A stretch of 38,065 nucleotides of DNA from Candidatus Aminicenantota bacterium (lineage in GTDB: Bacteria > Acidobacteriota > Aminicenantia > Aminicenantales > UBA8522). The stretch is from NCBI GenBank assembly GCA_017886205.1, contig JAFNEO010000037.1, positions 1-38,065 on the forward strand, read 5' to 3'. Below the pieces are notes generated by a model. The model worked only from the letters and a program-made list of their open reading frames with translations. It made no database searches and had not been told where the DNA came from. Position 1 is the stretch's first letter. Each line of letters opens with the position of its first letter. Below are positions 22,037 through 30,054 of the stretch, piece after piece. The position numbers were made by a program, and so were the translations under genes.

Positions 22037-24228
22037 GAAGAGCCGCTCTATTTATCTTCATCCTCACCGCATTTGCCTTTCGATGCTTAGCGTCCGAGTG
22101 GAGGGGCCGGGTGGTGAGCGCCGAGGGGAAGCCCGTGGCCGCGGCCGTGGTCTTTCATCAGGCGAGCGGCCTTAAGGCTGTGACCGACGGAGACGGCCGG
22201 TTTTTGCTAATCCTTCCCCAGGCCGAGAAGGTGACTCTCAAGATCGTCCATCCCGATTATATGGAGGAAGAGATCGACTTTGGGGCGAAAGCCCTGGAGC
22301 GTCCGCTCGTAATCACCCTCGTGCCCTATATCCAGCAGCGGGAAGAGGTCGTGGTGACGGCGATGAGACATCCCGAACCGTCGGCCGATGTGCCCGCCGC
22401 GGGCACGGTCGTCTCGGCCGAGACCATCCAAAAGACGATGGCCACCAATATCGCGGAGGCGCTGGACAACCTGCCGGGTGTGACCGAGCTCGGGTCGGGC
22501 GGCTTCTCTCTCGTTCCCTCCATCCGGGGCTTGGCCCGGCGCCGCGTGCTGCTTATGGTGGACAACGCGCGGCTGTCGAGCGACCGGCGCACCGGGCCCA
22601 GCGCTTCTTTCATCAGCCCGGAGGATGTCGGCCGGATCGAGGTCCTGCGCAGCCCGTCCTCGGTTTTTTACGGGTCCGATGCCATCGGGGGTGTCGTGCA
22701 TATTCTGACCCGGGAGCCGGGGAGCGGGGCAGGACTTCGGGGGAGGATCAACACCCGGTTCGGCACGGTCAACCAGGAAAAGGGCGCGGGGTTGTCGCTG
22801 GCCGGCGGGCCGCAGTCTCTCGGCTATTATTTTTCCTTCCAGGGGGTCGACGCAGAAGACTACCGGTCTCCAGGCGCCGAGGTCCTTCAGTCCCGCTACA
22901 GCCAGGTGAGCATCCTCGGAAAGATCCGGCATCAGACGGAGAAAAGGGAAATCTCGGGGAGTTTCCTCCTGGCCAGGGGACGGAACATCGGCAAGCCCAA
23001 CCGGGATGGACCGGCCAAGCCGACCTGGTATCCCCGCGAGAACCAGAACCTCCTGCAGCTCCACTGGCTGGAGAAACAGGTCTGGGGAGAGGGCGATCTC
23101 TCCCTCCATATCTTTGCCAACCCCAATTTCCTGGAGACGCGGACCGATACGGTTGCGTCTTATAAGTCCAAGGAGTCCTTCAGCAAAACCAAGAGCACGG
23201 ATTACGGCGTCCAGCTGTCCTTTGCCAAATGGATGGCTTCGAATTTCCGGCTCACAGCCGGGCTGGACTGGTACGGCCGCGCCGCCGCTGATGCAATCAA
23301 TTCGGATAAATCACTCGATCCACAGGGAGAATTGGTCAAGACGTTCGTGGAGAACCCGTATACGAAAGGCAACAGAAGGGATTGCGGCCTTTTTATTTCC
23401 GGCGACTACAACGGGATACCAGGTCTCGACCTTGTGGCCGGGCTCCGCCTGGATTTCCTGCGCAGCCGAGCAAACCCGGGCGGCGGAACCGAAGTCAACC
23501 GGTATGATGACCGGGCTCTGACCGGTTTCACGGCGGCCTCGGTCAAGCTCACGGATACACTCATCTTGTTCGCCAACGTCTCCCGGGCCTTCCGAGCGCC
23601 GGACCTGAACGAGCTCTTCTACTCCGGCATCACGGGCCGCGGGTTCATCATCGCCAACCCCGGCCTCACCCCGGAGTCCAGCCTGAACCTTGACGGTGGC
23701 CTCAAGTTCATCGAGCGGCGAGCGTTTATCGGGCTGTACGGGTTTTCCTACGAGATCAAGGACATGATCGAGCGCTACCCGGTCGCGGAGAGAACCTATA
23801 CATACGGGAACATCGAAAAAGGGAGAATCCGGGGACTCGAGCTGGAATGGGAGTATTTCCCCTGGTCGGGGCTCAGTTTATTCGGAAATATGGCCGTTCT
23901 CGACGGAAAGAGCCTTAAGACTAACACTGCCCTGAACGACATCCCGACGCACCGATTACATCTCGGCGGCCGCGCCTGGCTCAGTCGGCTGTCCTTGGAG
24001 GTCGAAGGGACCTGGCAACAGAAAAAGGCCAGTCCGGGGCCGGCCGAGATCAGCATCCCCTCGGCCCGATATGTCGATGTCAAGGCATCCTACTTTCCTG
24101 GGTCCGCCTTCCGATTCTATTTCCTCGTTTCCAACATCTTCGATGAGTCCTACCTGGCCAGGCCCGACCCGGAGTCTGTCGAGGAACCCGGCCGCAACTT
24201 CCTCTTCGGGCTATCCTACGCGTTCTAG
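22033..24228 (+). CDS. TonB-dependent outer-membrane receptor
   Basis: This 731-residue receptor has a signal peptide (about 1-20), a carboxypeptidase-regulatory-like domain (about 22-105, containing GKPVAAAVVF and TDGDGRF), a plug domain (about 115-225) and a 22-strand barrel to the terminal Phe. The plug contains ALDNLPGV, PSIRGLARRRVLLMVD and VEVLRSPSS-like motifs, here IEVLRSPSSVFYGSDAIGG. A FRAP motif (FRAPDLNEL, about 516-524) followed by NPGLTPESS recalls heme and cobalamin receptors, where FRAP/NPNL-type motifs occur. The substrate is therefore perhaps a metal chelate, but this is weak. No TonB, ExbB or periplasmic transporter gene is nearby. Translation appears coupled to folK by the ATGA overlap, an odd functional pairing. 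Confidence 0.9.
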   Translation: MRRAALFIFILTAFAFRCLASEWRGRVVSAEGKPVAAAVVFHQASGLKAVTDGDGRFLLILPQAEKVTLKIVHPDYMEEEIDFGAKALERPLVITLVPYIQQREEVVVTAMRHPEPSADVPAAGTVVSAETIQKTMATNIAEALDNLPGVTELGSGGFSLVPSIRGLARRRVLLMVDNARLSSDRRTGPSASFISPEDVGRIEVLRSPSSVFYGSDAIGGVVHILTREPGSGAGLRGRINTRFGTVNQEKGAGLSLAGGPQSLGYYFSFQGVDAEDYRSPGAEVLQSRYSQVSILGKIRHQTEKREISGSFLLARGRNIGKPNRDGPAKPTWYPRENQNLLQLHWLEKQVWGEGDLSLHIFANPNFLETRTDTVASYKSKESFSKTKSTDYGVQLSFAKWMASNFRLTAGLDWYGRAAADAINSDKSLDPQGELVKTFVENPYTKGNRRDCGLFISGDYNGIPGLDLVAGLRLDFLRSRANPGGGTEVNRYDDRALTGFTAASVKLTDTLILFANVSRAFRAPDLNELFYSGITGRGFIIANPGLTPESSLNLDGGLKFIERRAFIGLYGFSYEIKDMIERYPVAERTYTYGNIEKGRIRGLELEWEYFPWSGLSLFGNMAVLDGKSLKTNTALNDIPTHRLHLGGRAWLSRLSLEVEGTWQQKKASPGPAEISIPSARYVDVKASYFPGSAFRFYFLVSNIFDESYLARPDPESVEEPGRNFLFGLSYAF

Positions 24229-24235
24229 GTTTCCG

Positions 24236-24254
24236 GGATTTTTGCCCAAAATCC
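24236..24254. terminator. Hairpin between convergent TonB-receptor and yraN genes
   Basis: GGATTTT (24236-24242) and AAAATCC (24248-24254) form a perfect 7-bp stem with a 5-nt loop, 7 nt after the TonB-receptor stop. The AT-rich half of the stem sits next to the loop and no long T-run follows on either strand, so termination in either direction is only a possibility. Confidence 0.35.
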
Positions 24255-24294
24255 AGAAAATAGGCAAGAAGTCGGGGGGATAGAGCGGCCGGGG

Positions 24295-24651
24295 TCAGAA
24301 CGCGTCCGCGATATGATGGATGCGATAGCGCTGTTGGCCGTCAGAGAAGAGCGACAGGATGTCGAAGCGGCAGGGGATATCTCCGAGGTCGTTCAGCGTC
24401 AAGTAGGCTTCAGCCAACTTCCGGATTTGGCGTTGTTTAAGGGGCGTAACGGATTCCTCAGGCCGGCCGAAATCGGGACTTCGCCGGGTTTTGACCTCGA
24501 CAAAGACGAGGATATCCTTGTCATAGGCGATGATGTCAATTTCTCCCCTGTGGAAGCGAAACCCCCGGCAGACGATTTTGTACTTTCTCTTTAGGAGATA
24601 GGCGAGCGCCGCCTCCTCGCCCGACCTGCCGAGGGCGCGGGCATCGCTCAT
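24295..24651 (-). CDS. yraN: UPF0102/YraN family endonuclease-like protein
   Basis: This 118-residue protein has the small restriction-endonuclease-like fold of the YraN/UPF0102 family. Motifs are LGRSGEEAALAYL (about 7-19), CRGFRFHRGEIDIIAYD (about 28-44, containing the Glu-Ile-Asp of the nuclease-type core) and VFVEVKTRRS (about 50-59, the ExK part). It contains the usual C-terminal RFDIL segment. Its biological role remains unsettled; it is often found near genes for translation or DNA repair. The start ATG overlaps the cysS stop by 4 nt, so it is translated from the cysS transcript. Confidence 0.92.
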   Translation of the reverse strand: MSDARALGRSGEEAALAYLLKRKYKIVCRGFRFHRGEIDIIAYDKDILVFVEVKTRRSPDFGRPEESVTPLKQRQIRKLAEAYLTLNDLGDIPCRFDILSLFSDGQQRYRIHHIADAF

Positions 24652-26141
24652 CCCGGTTTCTTCGGGATCGGCACGGCCTTCCAGCGGACCCCGTCTTTGG
24701 TGTCTTCGAGGAGGATGCCCTCGGCGGCGAGTTCATCGCGGATTTGGTCGGCCTTGGCGAAATCCTTCTCGGCCCGGGCCTCTTGCCGGCGTTCGATCTT
24801 GTCCTTCTGTTGGGCTGTAATTTTTGGCATTTCGGTTTCGTCCGCCACAATGACTCTCGGCGGAATCAAATTGAGTTTATGCCTCAATGTGTCAACTACG
24901 GCAGTTTCGCTTTTTATTGGGGTTATTACTCCCAAAACAGTATTTATAGAACGAATGAACAGATCGACCTTCTGGGCGTCTTGGCTCTTAAAATCTGCTC
25001 GGGCAATGGCCACGTCGACTTTCTTGATTAGGTTGAACAGGGCGGTCATGGCCTTGGAGATGTTGAGGTCGTCGCTCAACCCGGCCCGAAACCACTGGTC
25101 GGCTTCAGCGAGGATCCGAGCGACCTGAGACGTTTCTCCTTCAGGGTAGGGGACGTACTTGACCTTACCGGCAAACTCGTTGATCCGTTCGAGGGCCGTC
25201 TCCGCCTGGTCGAGAGCTTGGAAACTGAAGTTCAGGGTCTTCCGATAATGGGTGGAGAGGAGGAGGAGGCGGAGGGCAGCCGGGTTGTTCTTGACTTTCA
25301 GGATTTCCGGAATCGTGATCGTGTTTCCCCTGGACTTCGACATCTTCTCGCCGTCCCGGATGAGATGATGGCAGTGGAGCCAATAGTCGACGAACTTTTT
25401 TCCGGAGGCCGCTTCCGATTGGGCGATCTCGTTCTCGTGATGGGGGAAGATGTTGTCCACGCCGCCGCAGTGGATGTCGAACGTTTCGCCCAGGTACTTT
25501 GAGCTCATCGCCGAGCATTCGATGTGCCACCCCGGTCGGCCGGGGCCGATCTCGGTCTCCCAGAAAGGTTCTCCCTCTTTTTTGGCCTTCCATAAGGCGA
25601 AGTCATGGACGGTCTCCTTCTCGTACTCGTCCGCGTCCACCCTCTGTCCCGGCTGAAGTTCCTCGAGGTTGATCTTGGAGAGCCGGCCGTAAGCCGGGAA
25701 CTTGGCGATGCTGAAATAGTAGGAGCCGTCCTTTTTGTAGGCGTAGCCCTTTTGGATGAGCTGCTTGACGATGGCCACCATCTCCGGGATGTGTTCTGTC
25801 GCCCGGGGATACGTGTCTGCCCTGAGGATATTCAACGTGTCGATATCCTTGAAAAAGGCATCGATATACTTTTGAGTGTAGGTGTTAAGATCAACCCCCT
25901 GGGCGTTGGCCCCCCGGATGGTCTTATCGTCGATGTCGGTAATGTTCATAATGTGAACGACTTTGTAGCCCATGAACTGCAGAAACCTCTTGAGGAGGTC
26001 CTCGAAAATGTAGGCGCGGAAGTTCCCCACATGAGCGAAATCGTAGACTGTAGGGCCGCAGGTATAGAGCTTGACTTCCCCGGCGTTGATGGGGACAAAC
26101 GCCTCTTTCTTTCCGGTCAGCGTGTTAAAAAAATTGATCAC
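24648..26141 (-). CDS. cysS: Cysteinyl-tRNA synthetase
   Basis: This 497-residue class I aminoacyl-tRNA synthetase attaches cysteine to its tRNA. The N-terminal NTLTGKKEAFVP (about 6-17) is the standard beginning, and the zinc-binding Cys lies in TCGPTVYD. The HIGH-equivalent motif is HVGNFR (about 37-42). The WHIECSAMSSKYLG and HHENEIAQSEA motifs provide further zinc and cysteine ligands, and KMSKSRGN is the second ATP motif. The C-terminal tail reads QIRDELAAEGILLEDTKDG, as is usual. The start is GTG 26141; the family N-terminus fits it exactly, no other start is near, and no Shine-Dalgarno precedes it. The promoter lies so close that the mRNA is probably leaderless. Confidence 0.96.
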   Translation of the reverse strand: MINFFNTLTGKKEAFVPINAGEVKLYTCGPTVYDFAHVGNFRAYIFEDLLKRFLQFMGYKVVHIMNITDIDDKTIRGANAQGVDLNTYTQKYIDAFFKDIDTLNILRADTYPRATEHIPEMVAIVKQLIQKGYAYKKDGSYYFSIAKFPAYGRLSKINLEELQPGQRVDADEYEKETVHDFALWKAKKEGEPFWETEIGPGRPGWHIECSAMSSKYLGETFDIHCGGVDNIFPHHENEIAQSEAASGKKFVDYWLHCHHLIRDGEKMSKSRGNTITIPEILKVKNNPAALRLLLLSTHYRKTLNFSFQALDQAETALERINEFAGKVKYVPYPEGETSQVARILAEADQWFRAGLSDDLNISKAMTALFNLIKKVDVAIARADFKSQDAQKVDLFIRSINTVLGVITPIKSETAVVDTLRHKLNLIPPRVIVADETEMPKITAQQKDKIERRQEARAEKDFAKADQIRDELAAEGILLEDTKDGVRWKAVPIPKKPG

Positions 26142-26147
26142 GGCTGA

Positions 26148-26176
26148 ATAATATTAAGAACGTCGCCGGGAGTCAA
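26148..26176 (-). promoter_or_regulatory. Promoter of cysS-yraN, predicted to give leaderless mRNA
   Basis: On the minus strand TTGACT (26176-26171), a 17-nt spacer and TATTAT (26153-26148). Only 6 nt separate the -10 box from the GTG start codon at 26141, so transcription should begin at or next to the start codon. Confidence 0.65.
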
Positions 26177-26450
26177 TATTTCTCATGGGGGGACGGTCGA
26201 GAGAACGTACAGGTGATGAACGCCGGACAGGGGAGGCCTGCGGTTCCTCGGAAGCATCTCCGGTTCCGTGATGACATCGATAGGGAATGGGGTCCTGTCA
26301 CGACACGTCCCCGTCCGTCCTCGCTCCACCCATCCCCCCGTGGGGAACCCCTTCCGCTGCGGGCGTTGCGGGGACTGGCGCCGTACCACCCCTCCCTCGA
26401 TCATCCCTCAAATCACGGAAACTGAGATGCTATCCGGTTCCTCCGGGAGA
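26177..26450. other. Intergenic stretch without recognisable gene
   Basis: This GC-rich interval between the divergent cysS and lysine-ketoglutarate reductase genes holds open frames on both strands that read as low-complexity Pro/Arg-rich peptides and lack ribosome-binding sites. It has a few local inverted repeats, for example CCCC-CGT-GGGG near 26336-26346, and a repeated CGGTTCC element (near 26240, 26258 and 26436). I find no match to RNase P, SRP, tmRNA or tRNA core sequences. An unrecognised structured RNA cannot be excluded. Confidence 0.4.
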
Positions 26451-26480
26451 TTGACCCGGCCCCTCAGTTTATGTCATAAT
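26451..26480 (+). promoter_or_regulatory. Promoter of the saccharopine-pathway operon
   Basis: TTGACC (26451-26456), an 18-nt spacer and CATAAT (26475-26480). The leader of about 15 nt contains AAGGAG (26492-26497), 5 nt before the TTG start at 26503. Confidence 0.5.
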
Positions 26481-26502
26481 TTGGTGCTTTCAAGGAGAAA
26501 AA

Positions 26503-27843
26503 TTGGCCCCCAAAATTGGTCTGGGTATCCGCCGAGAGGACAAGAATCCTTGGGAACGGCGCGTTCCTCTGATCCCCGTCCACGCCCGTGAGCTGCTACG
26601 GCAGCTTCCCCTGGAGATCACGATCCAGCCCTCTCCGATCCGCGTCTTCGCCGATGAAGACTTCCGGAGGGAGGGCGTCGTCGTCTCAGAGGATCTCTCC
26701 GCTTGCTCCATTGTCCTGGCCGTCAAGGAGATCCCGGAGGATTTTTTCCGGGACGAGCGGGCCTATGTCTTTTTCTCCCACACGATCAAAGGTCAGCCCC
26801 ACAACATGCCCATGCTGAAGAGGATGATCGAACGCCGGGCCACTCTAATCGACTATGAGAGAATCCTTGACGCGAAGGGCCGCCGCCTGGTCTTTTTCGG
26901 CCGGCAGGCCGGACAAGCTGGGATGATCGATACCATCTGGGCGCTGGGGCGGCGCCTCAGCCAGGAGGCGATCAAGAGTCCGTTTGGGGATATCCGCCAA
27001 ACCATCCAATACGCCAGCCTGGTCGAGGCTAAGGAAGCAATTCAAAAGGTCGGCTGGGAGATCCACAATCACGGCCTGGACTCATCCCTGGTGCCGATTG
27101 TATTTGGGTTCATGGGCTACGGCCATGTGTCCCAAGGAGCGCAGGAGATCTTCGACCTCCTGCCGTTTGAAGAGCTCGCGCCGAGCGAGGTCAAGGACCT
27201 CTTCAAGAAAAGGCACTATTCGGAGAAGAAAATCTATAAGACTGTTTTCAAGGAAGAGAACTTGGTAGTGCCCAAGCCCGGACGGCCGGGCTTCGAACTC
27301 CAGGACTATTATCACAACCCCCAAAATTATCGGCCCGTCTTGGAAGGCTTTCTTCCCTATTTTACAGTCCTTGTCAACGCCATCTACTGGGCGCCTCAGT
27401 ATCCGCGCTTCGTCACCAAAAGAGCGTTGCGAAAGCTGTGGAAAGGGCCGCGACCCCCACGGCTCCGGGTCATCGGCGACATCACCTGCGACATCGATGG
27501 GAGCATGGAATGTACGGTCAAAAGCACCGGCCCGGCCCATCCCGTGTTTACCTATGACGTAGAGAAGGACGAGGCCGTGGACGGTTTCGCCGGCAAAGGT
27601 CCAGCGGTGATGGCCGTGGACAACCTGCCAGCCGAGATTGCGCTCGAGTCCTCCGTCTTTTTCAGCCAGACCCTGATGCCCTTCATCCCCGGCCTGGTCA
27701 AAGCCGATTACCGGGCAGATTTCGACCGCTGCGGTCTTCCTCCGGAACTCAAGAGGGCGGCGATTCTTTTCCGGGGAGAATTCACTCCGGACTATGCCTA
27801 CATGCGCGAATTTGTTTCTTCCTTAAAAAGGAGTCATCCATGA
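26503..27843 (+). CDS. Lysine-ketoglutarate reductase-like (saccharopine-forming) enzyme
   Basis: This 446-residue protein matches the N-terminal half of animal and plant aminoadipate-semialdehyde synthase (LKR). That enzyme condenses lysine with 2-oxoglutarate to saccharopine using NADPH. The N-terminal alanine-dehydrogenase/PNT-type domain begins GLGIRREDKNPWERRVPLIP (about 6-25); FSHTIKGQPHNMPML (about 91-105) and DYERILD are also typical of LKR. A second Rossmann-like part contains FGRQAGQAGMIDTIWALG, and GDITCDIDGSMECT is the usual C-terminal signature. The start is TTG, supported by AAGGAG 5 nt upstream. It overlaps the saccharopine dehydrogenase gene by 4 nt. Together they would carry out the first two steps of lysine degradation as separate proteins. 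Confidence 0.88.
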   Translation: MAPKIGLGIRREDKNPWERRVPLIPVHARELLRQLPLEITIQPSPIRVFADEDFRREGVVVSEDLSACSIVLAVKEIPEDFFRDERAYVFFSHTIKGQPHNMPMLKRMIERRATLIDYERILDAKGRRLVFFGRQAGQAGMIDTIWALGRRLSQEAIKSPFGDIRQTIQYASLVEAKEAIQKVGWEIHNHGLDSSLVPIVFGFMGYGHVSQGAQEIFDLLPFEELAPSEVKDLFKKRHYSEKKIYKTVFKEENLVVPKPGRPGFELQDYYHNPQNYRPVLEGFLPYFTVLVNAIYWAPQYPRFVTKRALRKLWKGPRPPRLRVIGDITCDIDGSMECTVKSTGPAHPVFTYDVEKDEAVDGFAGKGPAVMAVDNLPAEIALESSVFFSQTLMPFIPGLVKADYRADFDRCGLPPELKRAAILFRGEFTPDYAYMREFVSSLKRSHP

Positions 27844-29159
27844 AAAAGGTCTTAATCTTGGGTGCTGGTCTTGTTGCCCGGCCGTTGGTCAGGTATCTCC
27901 TCGACCAGCCCGATTTCCGGGTCGAAGTCGCCAGCCGGACGGTGAGCAAGGCGGAAAAGCTCATCGAAGGCCACCCCCGGGGCGTTGCCAAGGAGCTCAA
28001 CCTGAAGAGCGAGGAAGCGCTGAAGAGCGAGGTGGCCAGGGCCGACCTGGTCATCAGCATGGTCCCCTACGCCTTCCACCCCAAGGTCGCCGAGCTCTGC
28101 ATTGCCCACAGGAAACAGATGGTCACCACTTCTTACGTGAGCGACGCCATGAAGAAGCTCGACGCCGACGCCCGCAAGGCCGGCATCATCATCCTCAACG
28201 AACTGGGCCTCGACCCCGGCATCGACCACATGGAGGCGATGCGGGTCATCCATGAGATCCACGACAAGGGCGGCAAGCTCCTCGGCTTCATCTCCTTCTG
28301 CGGCGGCCTGCCCGCGCCCGAGGCCAACACCAACCCCTTCGGCTATAAGTTCTCCTGGAGTCCCAGCGGCGTCCTCCTGGCCGGCAAGAACTCCGCCCAA
28401 TACCTCCAGGATGGAAAAGAGGTCTCTATCCCTTCCGAGAAGCTGTTCGAGAGCTATTCGCTCCGGACGATCGAAGGGCTGGGCGTCTTCGAAGGATATC
28501 CCAACCGGAACTCCCTGCCCTACATCAACCTCTACGGAGTGCCCGAGACCAAGACGATGCTGCGCGGTACTCTCCGGAACCTCGGCTGGTGCGAGACCAT
28601 CCGGACGTTGGTGCGGCTCAATGTCCTGGACCAGGAAGAGAGAGACTGGACAGGCCTGACTTTCGCCGATTTCCTGCGCAAGCTGTTGGGCACCCGGGCC
28701 AAGGACCTCAAGAAGGCGGTCTCGGAACGGCTGGGCATCTCTCCCGGCCTGGCCATCCTTCGCCGCCTCGAGTGGCTGGGTCTGTTCAGCGACGAGCCGT
28801 TGCCGCTCCAGAAGGGTTCGGCCCTGGATATCATCGGCGCTCGTATGACCGCCAAGCTTGCCTACCTCCCCGGGGAGAGAGACATGATCGTCCTCCAGCA
28901 CGAGTTCTTCGCCTCCTACCCTAAATCCGGCAAAGAGACGATCGTCTCCACGCTGATCGATTTCGGAATCCCCGGCGGCGATTCCTCGATGGCCCGGACA
29001 GTGGGCCTTCCGGCCGCGATCGGCACGAAGCTCATCCTCGAAGGAAAAATCAGGGAAACAGGCATCCATATTCCCGTCAGCCCGGAGATCTACCTGCCGA
29101 TCCTGGCCGAGCTGAAGACTCTCAACATCGCCTTCAAAGAGAAAAGGGAAAAGCTTTAA
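27840..29159 (+). CDS. Saccharopine dehydrogenase, glutamate-forming (LYS9-like)
   Basis: This 439-residue enzyme should oxidise saccharopine to glutamate and aminoadipate semialdehyde, or run the reverse reaction in lysine synthesis. The NAD(P)-binding Rossmann motif is GAGLVARPL (about 8-16). Family landmarks are VTTSYVSDAM (about 98-107), NELGLDPGIDHMEAM (about 119-133), FCGGLPAPEANTNPFGYKF (about 152-170) and WSPSGVLL; the length is like yeast Lys9. Linkage to the LKR gene by a 4-nt overlap favours the degradative direction, but the alpha-aminoadipate biosynthetic pathway cannot be excluded. The semialdehyde dehydrogenase that should follow is not in the window. Confidence 0.93.
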   Translation: MKKVLILGAGLVARPLVRYLLDQPDFRVEVASRTVSKAEKLIEGHPRGVAKELNLKSEEALKSEVARADLVISMVPYAFHPKVAELCIAHRKQMVTTSYVSDAMKKLDADARKAGIIILNELGLDPGIDHMEAMRVIHEIHDKGGKLLGFISFCGGLPAPEANTNPFGYKFSWSPSGVLLAGKNSAQYLQDGKEVSIPSEKLFESYSLRTIEGLGVFEGYPNRNSLPYINLYGVPETKTMLRGTLRNLGWCETIRTLVRLNVLDQEERDWTGLTFADFLRKLLGTRAKDLKKAVSERLGISPGLAILRRLEWLGLFSDEPLPLQKGSALDIIGARMTAKLAYLPGERDMIVLQHEFFASYPKSGKETIVSTLIDFGIPGGDSSMARTVGLPAAIGTKLILEGKIRETGIHIPVSPEIYLPILAELKTLNIAFKEKREKL

Positions 29160-29203
29160 TCGCCGATCCTGCTCGATAGCGATTGACCTCTGAGGAGGGA
29201 AGA

Positions 29204-30010
29204 ATGGTCAGACGACCTGCCGTAGCCGGATCTTTTTACCCCAGAAAGGCCGAGGAGCTGAGGTCCATGATCAAGGGGATGGTGGACCCCCAGGCGAAAA
29301 AAGAAAAAGCCCGGGCGGTCGTCTCGCCTCATGCCGGCCTCATCTATTCCGGGCCCGTGGCCGGAGCCGTCTATTCCTCCGTCGTCCTGCCGGAACGCTT
29401 CGTTATCCTCGGCCCTAGCCATCGGGGCCAGAGGTCTGTCTTCGGGATAATGAATAAGGGGTCCTGGCAGACCCCCCTGGGAGAGGTGCCGCTCGACTCC
29501 GGACTCGCCGAGTCGCTGCTTCGCCACTCGTCTTTGGTCAGGGTAGAAGAGAGCGCCCACAAGGAGGAGCATTCCCTTGAAGTCCAGCTTCCGTTCATCC
29601 AATTCCTGAGCCCGGGATTCTCCATCGTCCCCATCTGTGTTTCTCCGGTCGCGGATTATGCCGCCCTGGAGGAGCTGGGGAAGGGTCTAGCGGCAGCTAT
29701 CCGTGAGTCCGGCCGGGATGTCCTGATCGTGGCCTCGACTGACATGAGCCACTATGTCAGCCAGGAGACGGCTAGAGAAAAAGATACCCTGGCTATCGAG
29801 CGGATCCTGGCGCTCGACGCCCGCGGCCTTTACGAGGTGGTCCAGGAGGAAGACATCAGCATGTGCGGGTTCCAGCCGACAACGGCGGCCATCCTGGCGG
29901 CCAAGGAACTGGGCGCCGGCCGCGCCGACCTCATCCGCTATATGACCTCGGGTGAGACTTCCGGCGATTTCGACCAGGTCGTCGGCTACGCCGGGCTGCG
30001 CATTGTATGA
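29204..30010 (+). CDS. amrB: AmmeMemoRadiSam system protein B (MEMO1 family)
   Basis: This 268-residue protein belongs to the MEMO family, which has a fold related to class III extradiol dioxygenases. Motifs are RRPAVAGSFYP (about 3-13), VVSPHAGLIYSGP (about 41-53, with the conserved His), LGPSHRG, EEHSLEVQLPF (about 126-136), STDMSHY and CGFQPTTAA. In many prokaryotes it is grouped with an AMMECR1-domain protein (AmrA) and a radical SAM protein (AmrS). Neither partner is in this window, so the system membership is from family knowledge only. The start is ATG 29204, with GAGGAGG 6 nt upstream. The hrcA promoter begins at the base after its stop. Confidence 0.9.
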   Translation: MVRRPAVAGSFYPRKAEELRSMIKGMVDPQAKKEKARAVVSPHAGLIYSGPVAGAVYSSVVLPERFVILGPSHRGQRSVFGIMNKGSWQTPLGEVPLDSGLAESLLRHSSLVRVEESAHKEEHSLEVQLPFIQFLSPGFSIVPICVSPVADYAALEELGKGLAAAIRESGRDVLIVASTDMSHYVSQETAREKDTLAIERILALDARGLYEVVQEEDISMCGFQPTTAAILAAKELGAGRADLIRYMTSGETSGDFDQVVGYAGLRIV

Positions 30011-30051
30011 TTGAATTTTTTCCCCCATAATGCTATAAAAAACCTCGAGGT
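30011..30051 (+). promoter_or_regulatory. Promoter of the hrcA-grpE-dnaK-dnaJ operon with adjacent palindrome
   Basis: TTGAAT (30011-30016), a 17-nt spacer and TATAAA (30034-30039), with TG one base before the -10 (extended -10). The palindrome ACCTCGAGGT (30042-30051) covers the expected transcription start, where a repressor would block initiation. The standard CIRCE element (TTAGCACTC-N9-GAGTGCTAA) is not present here. Confidence 0.55.
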
Positions 30052-30054
30052 CCG

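Noticed and set aside
26213..26425. 70-codon open frame in the cysS-LKR intergenic region
   Set aside because: Pro/Arg/His-rich without a ribosome-binding site. The opposite strand is equally open, which is typical of chance frames in GC-rich DNA.
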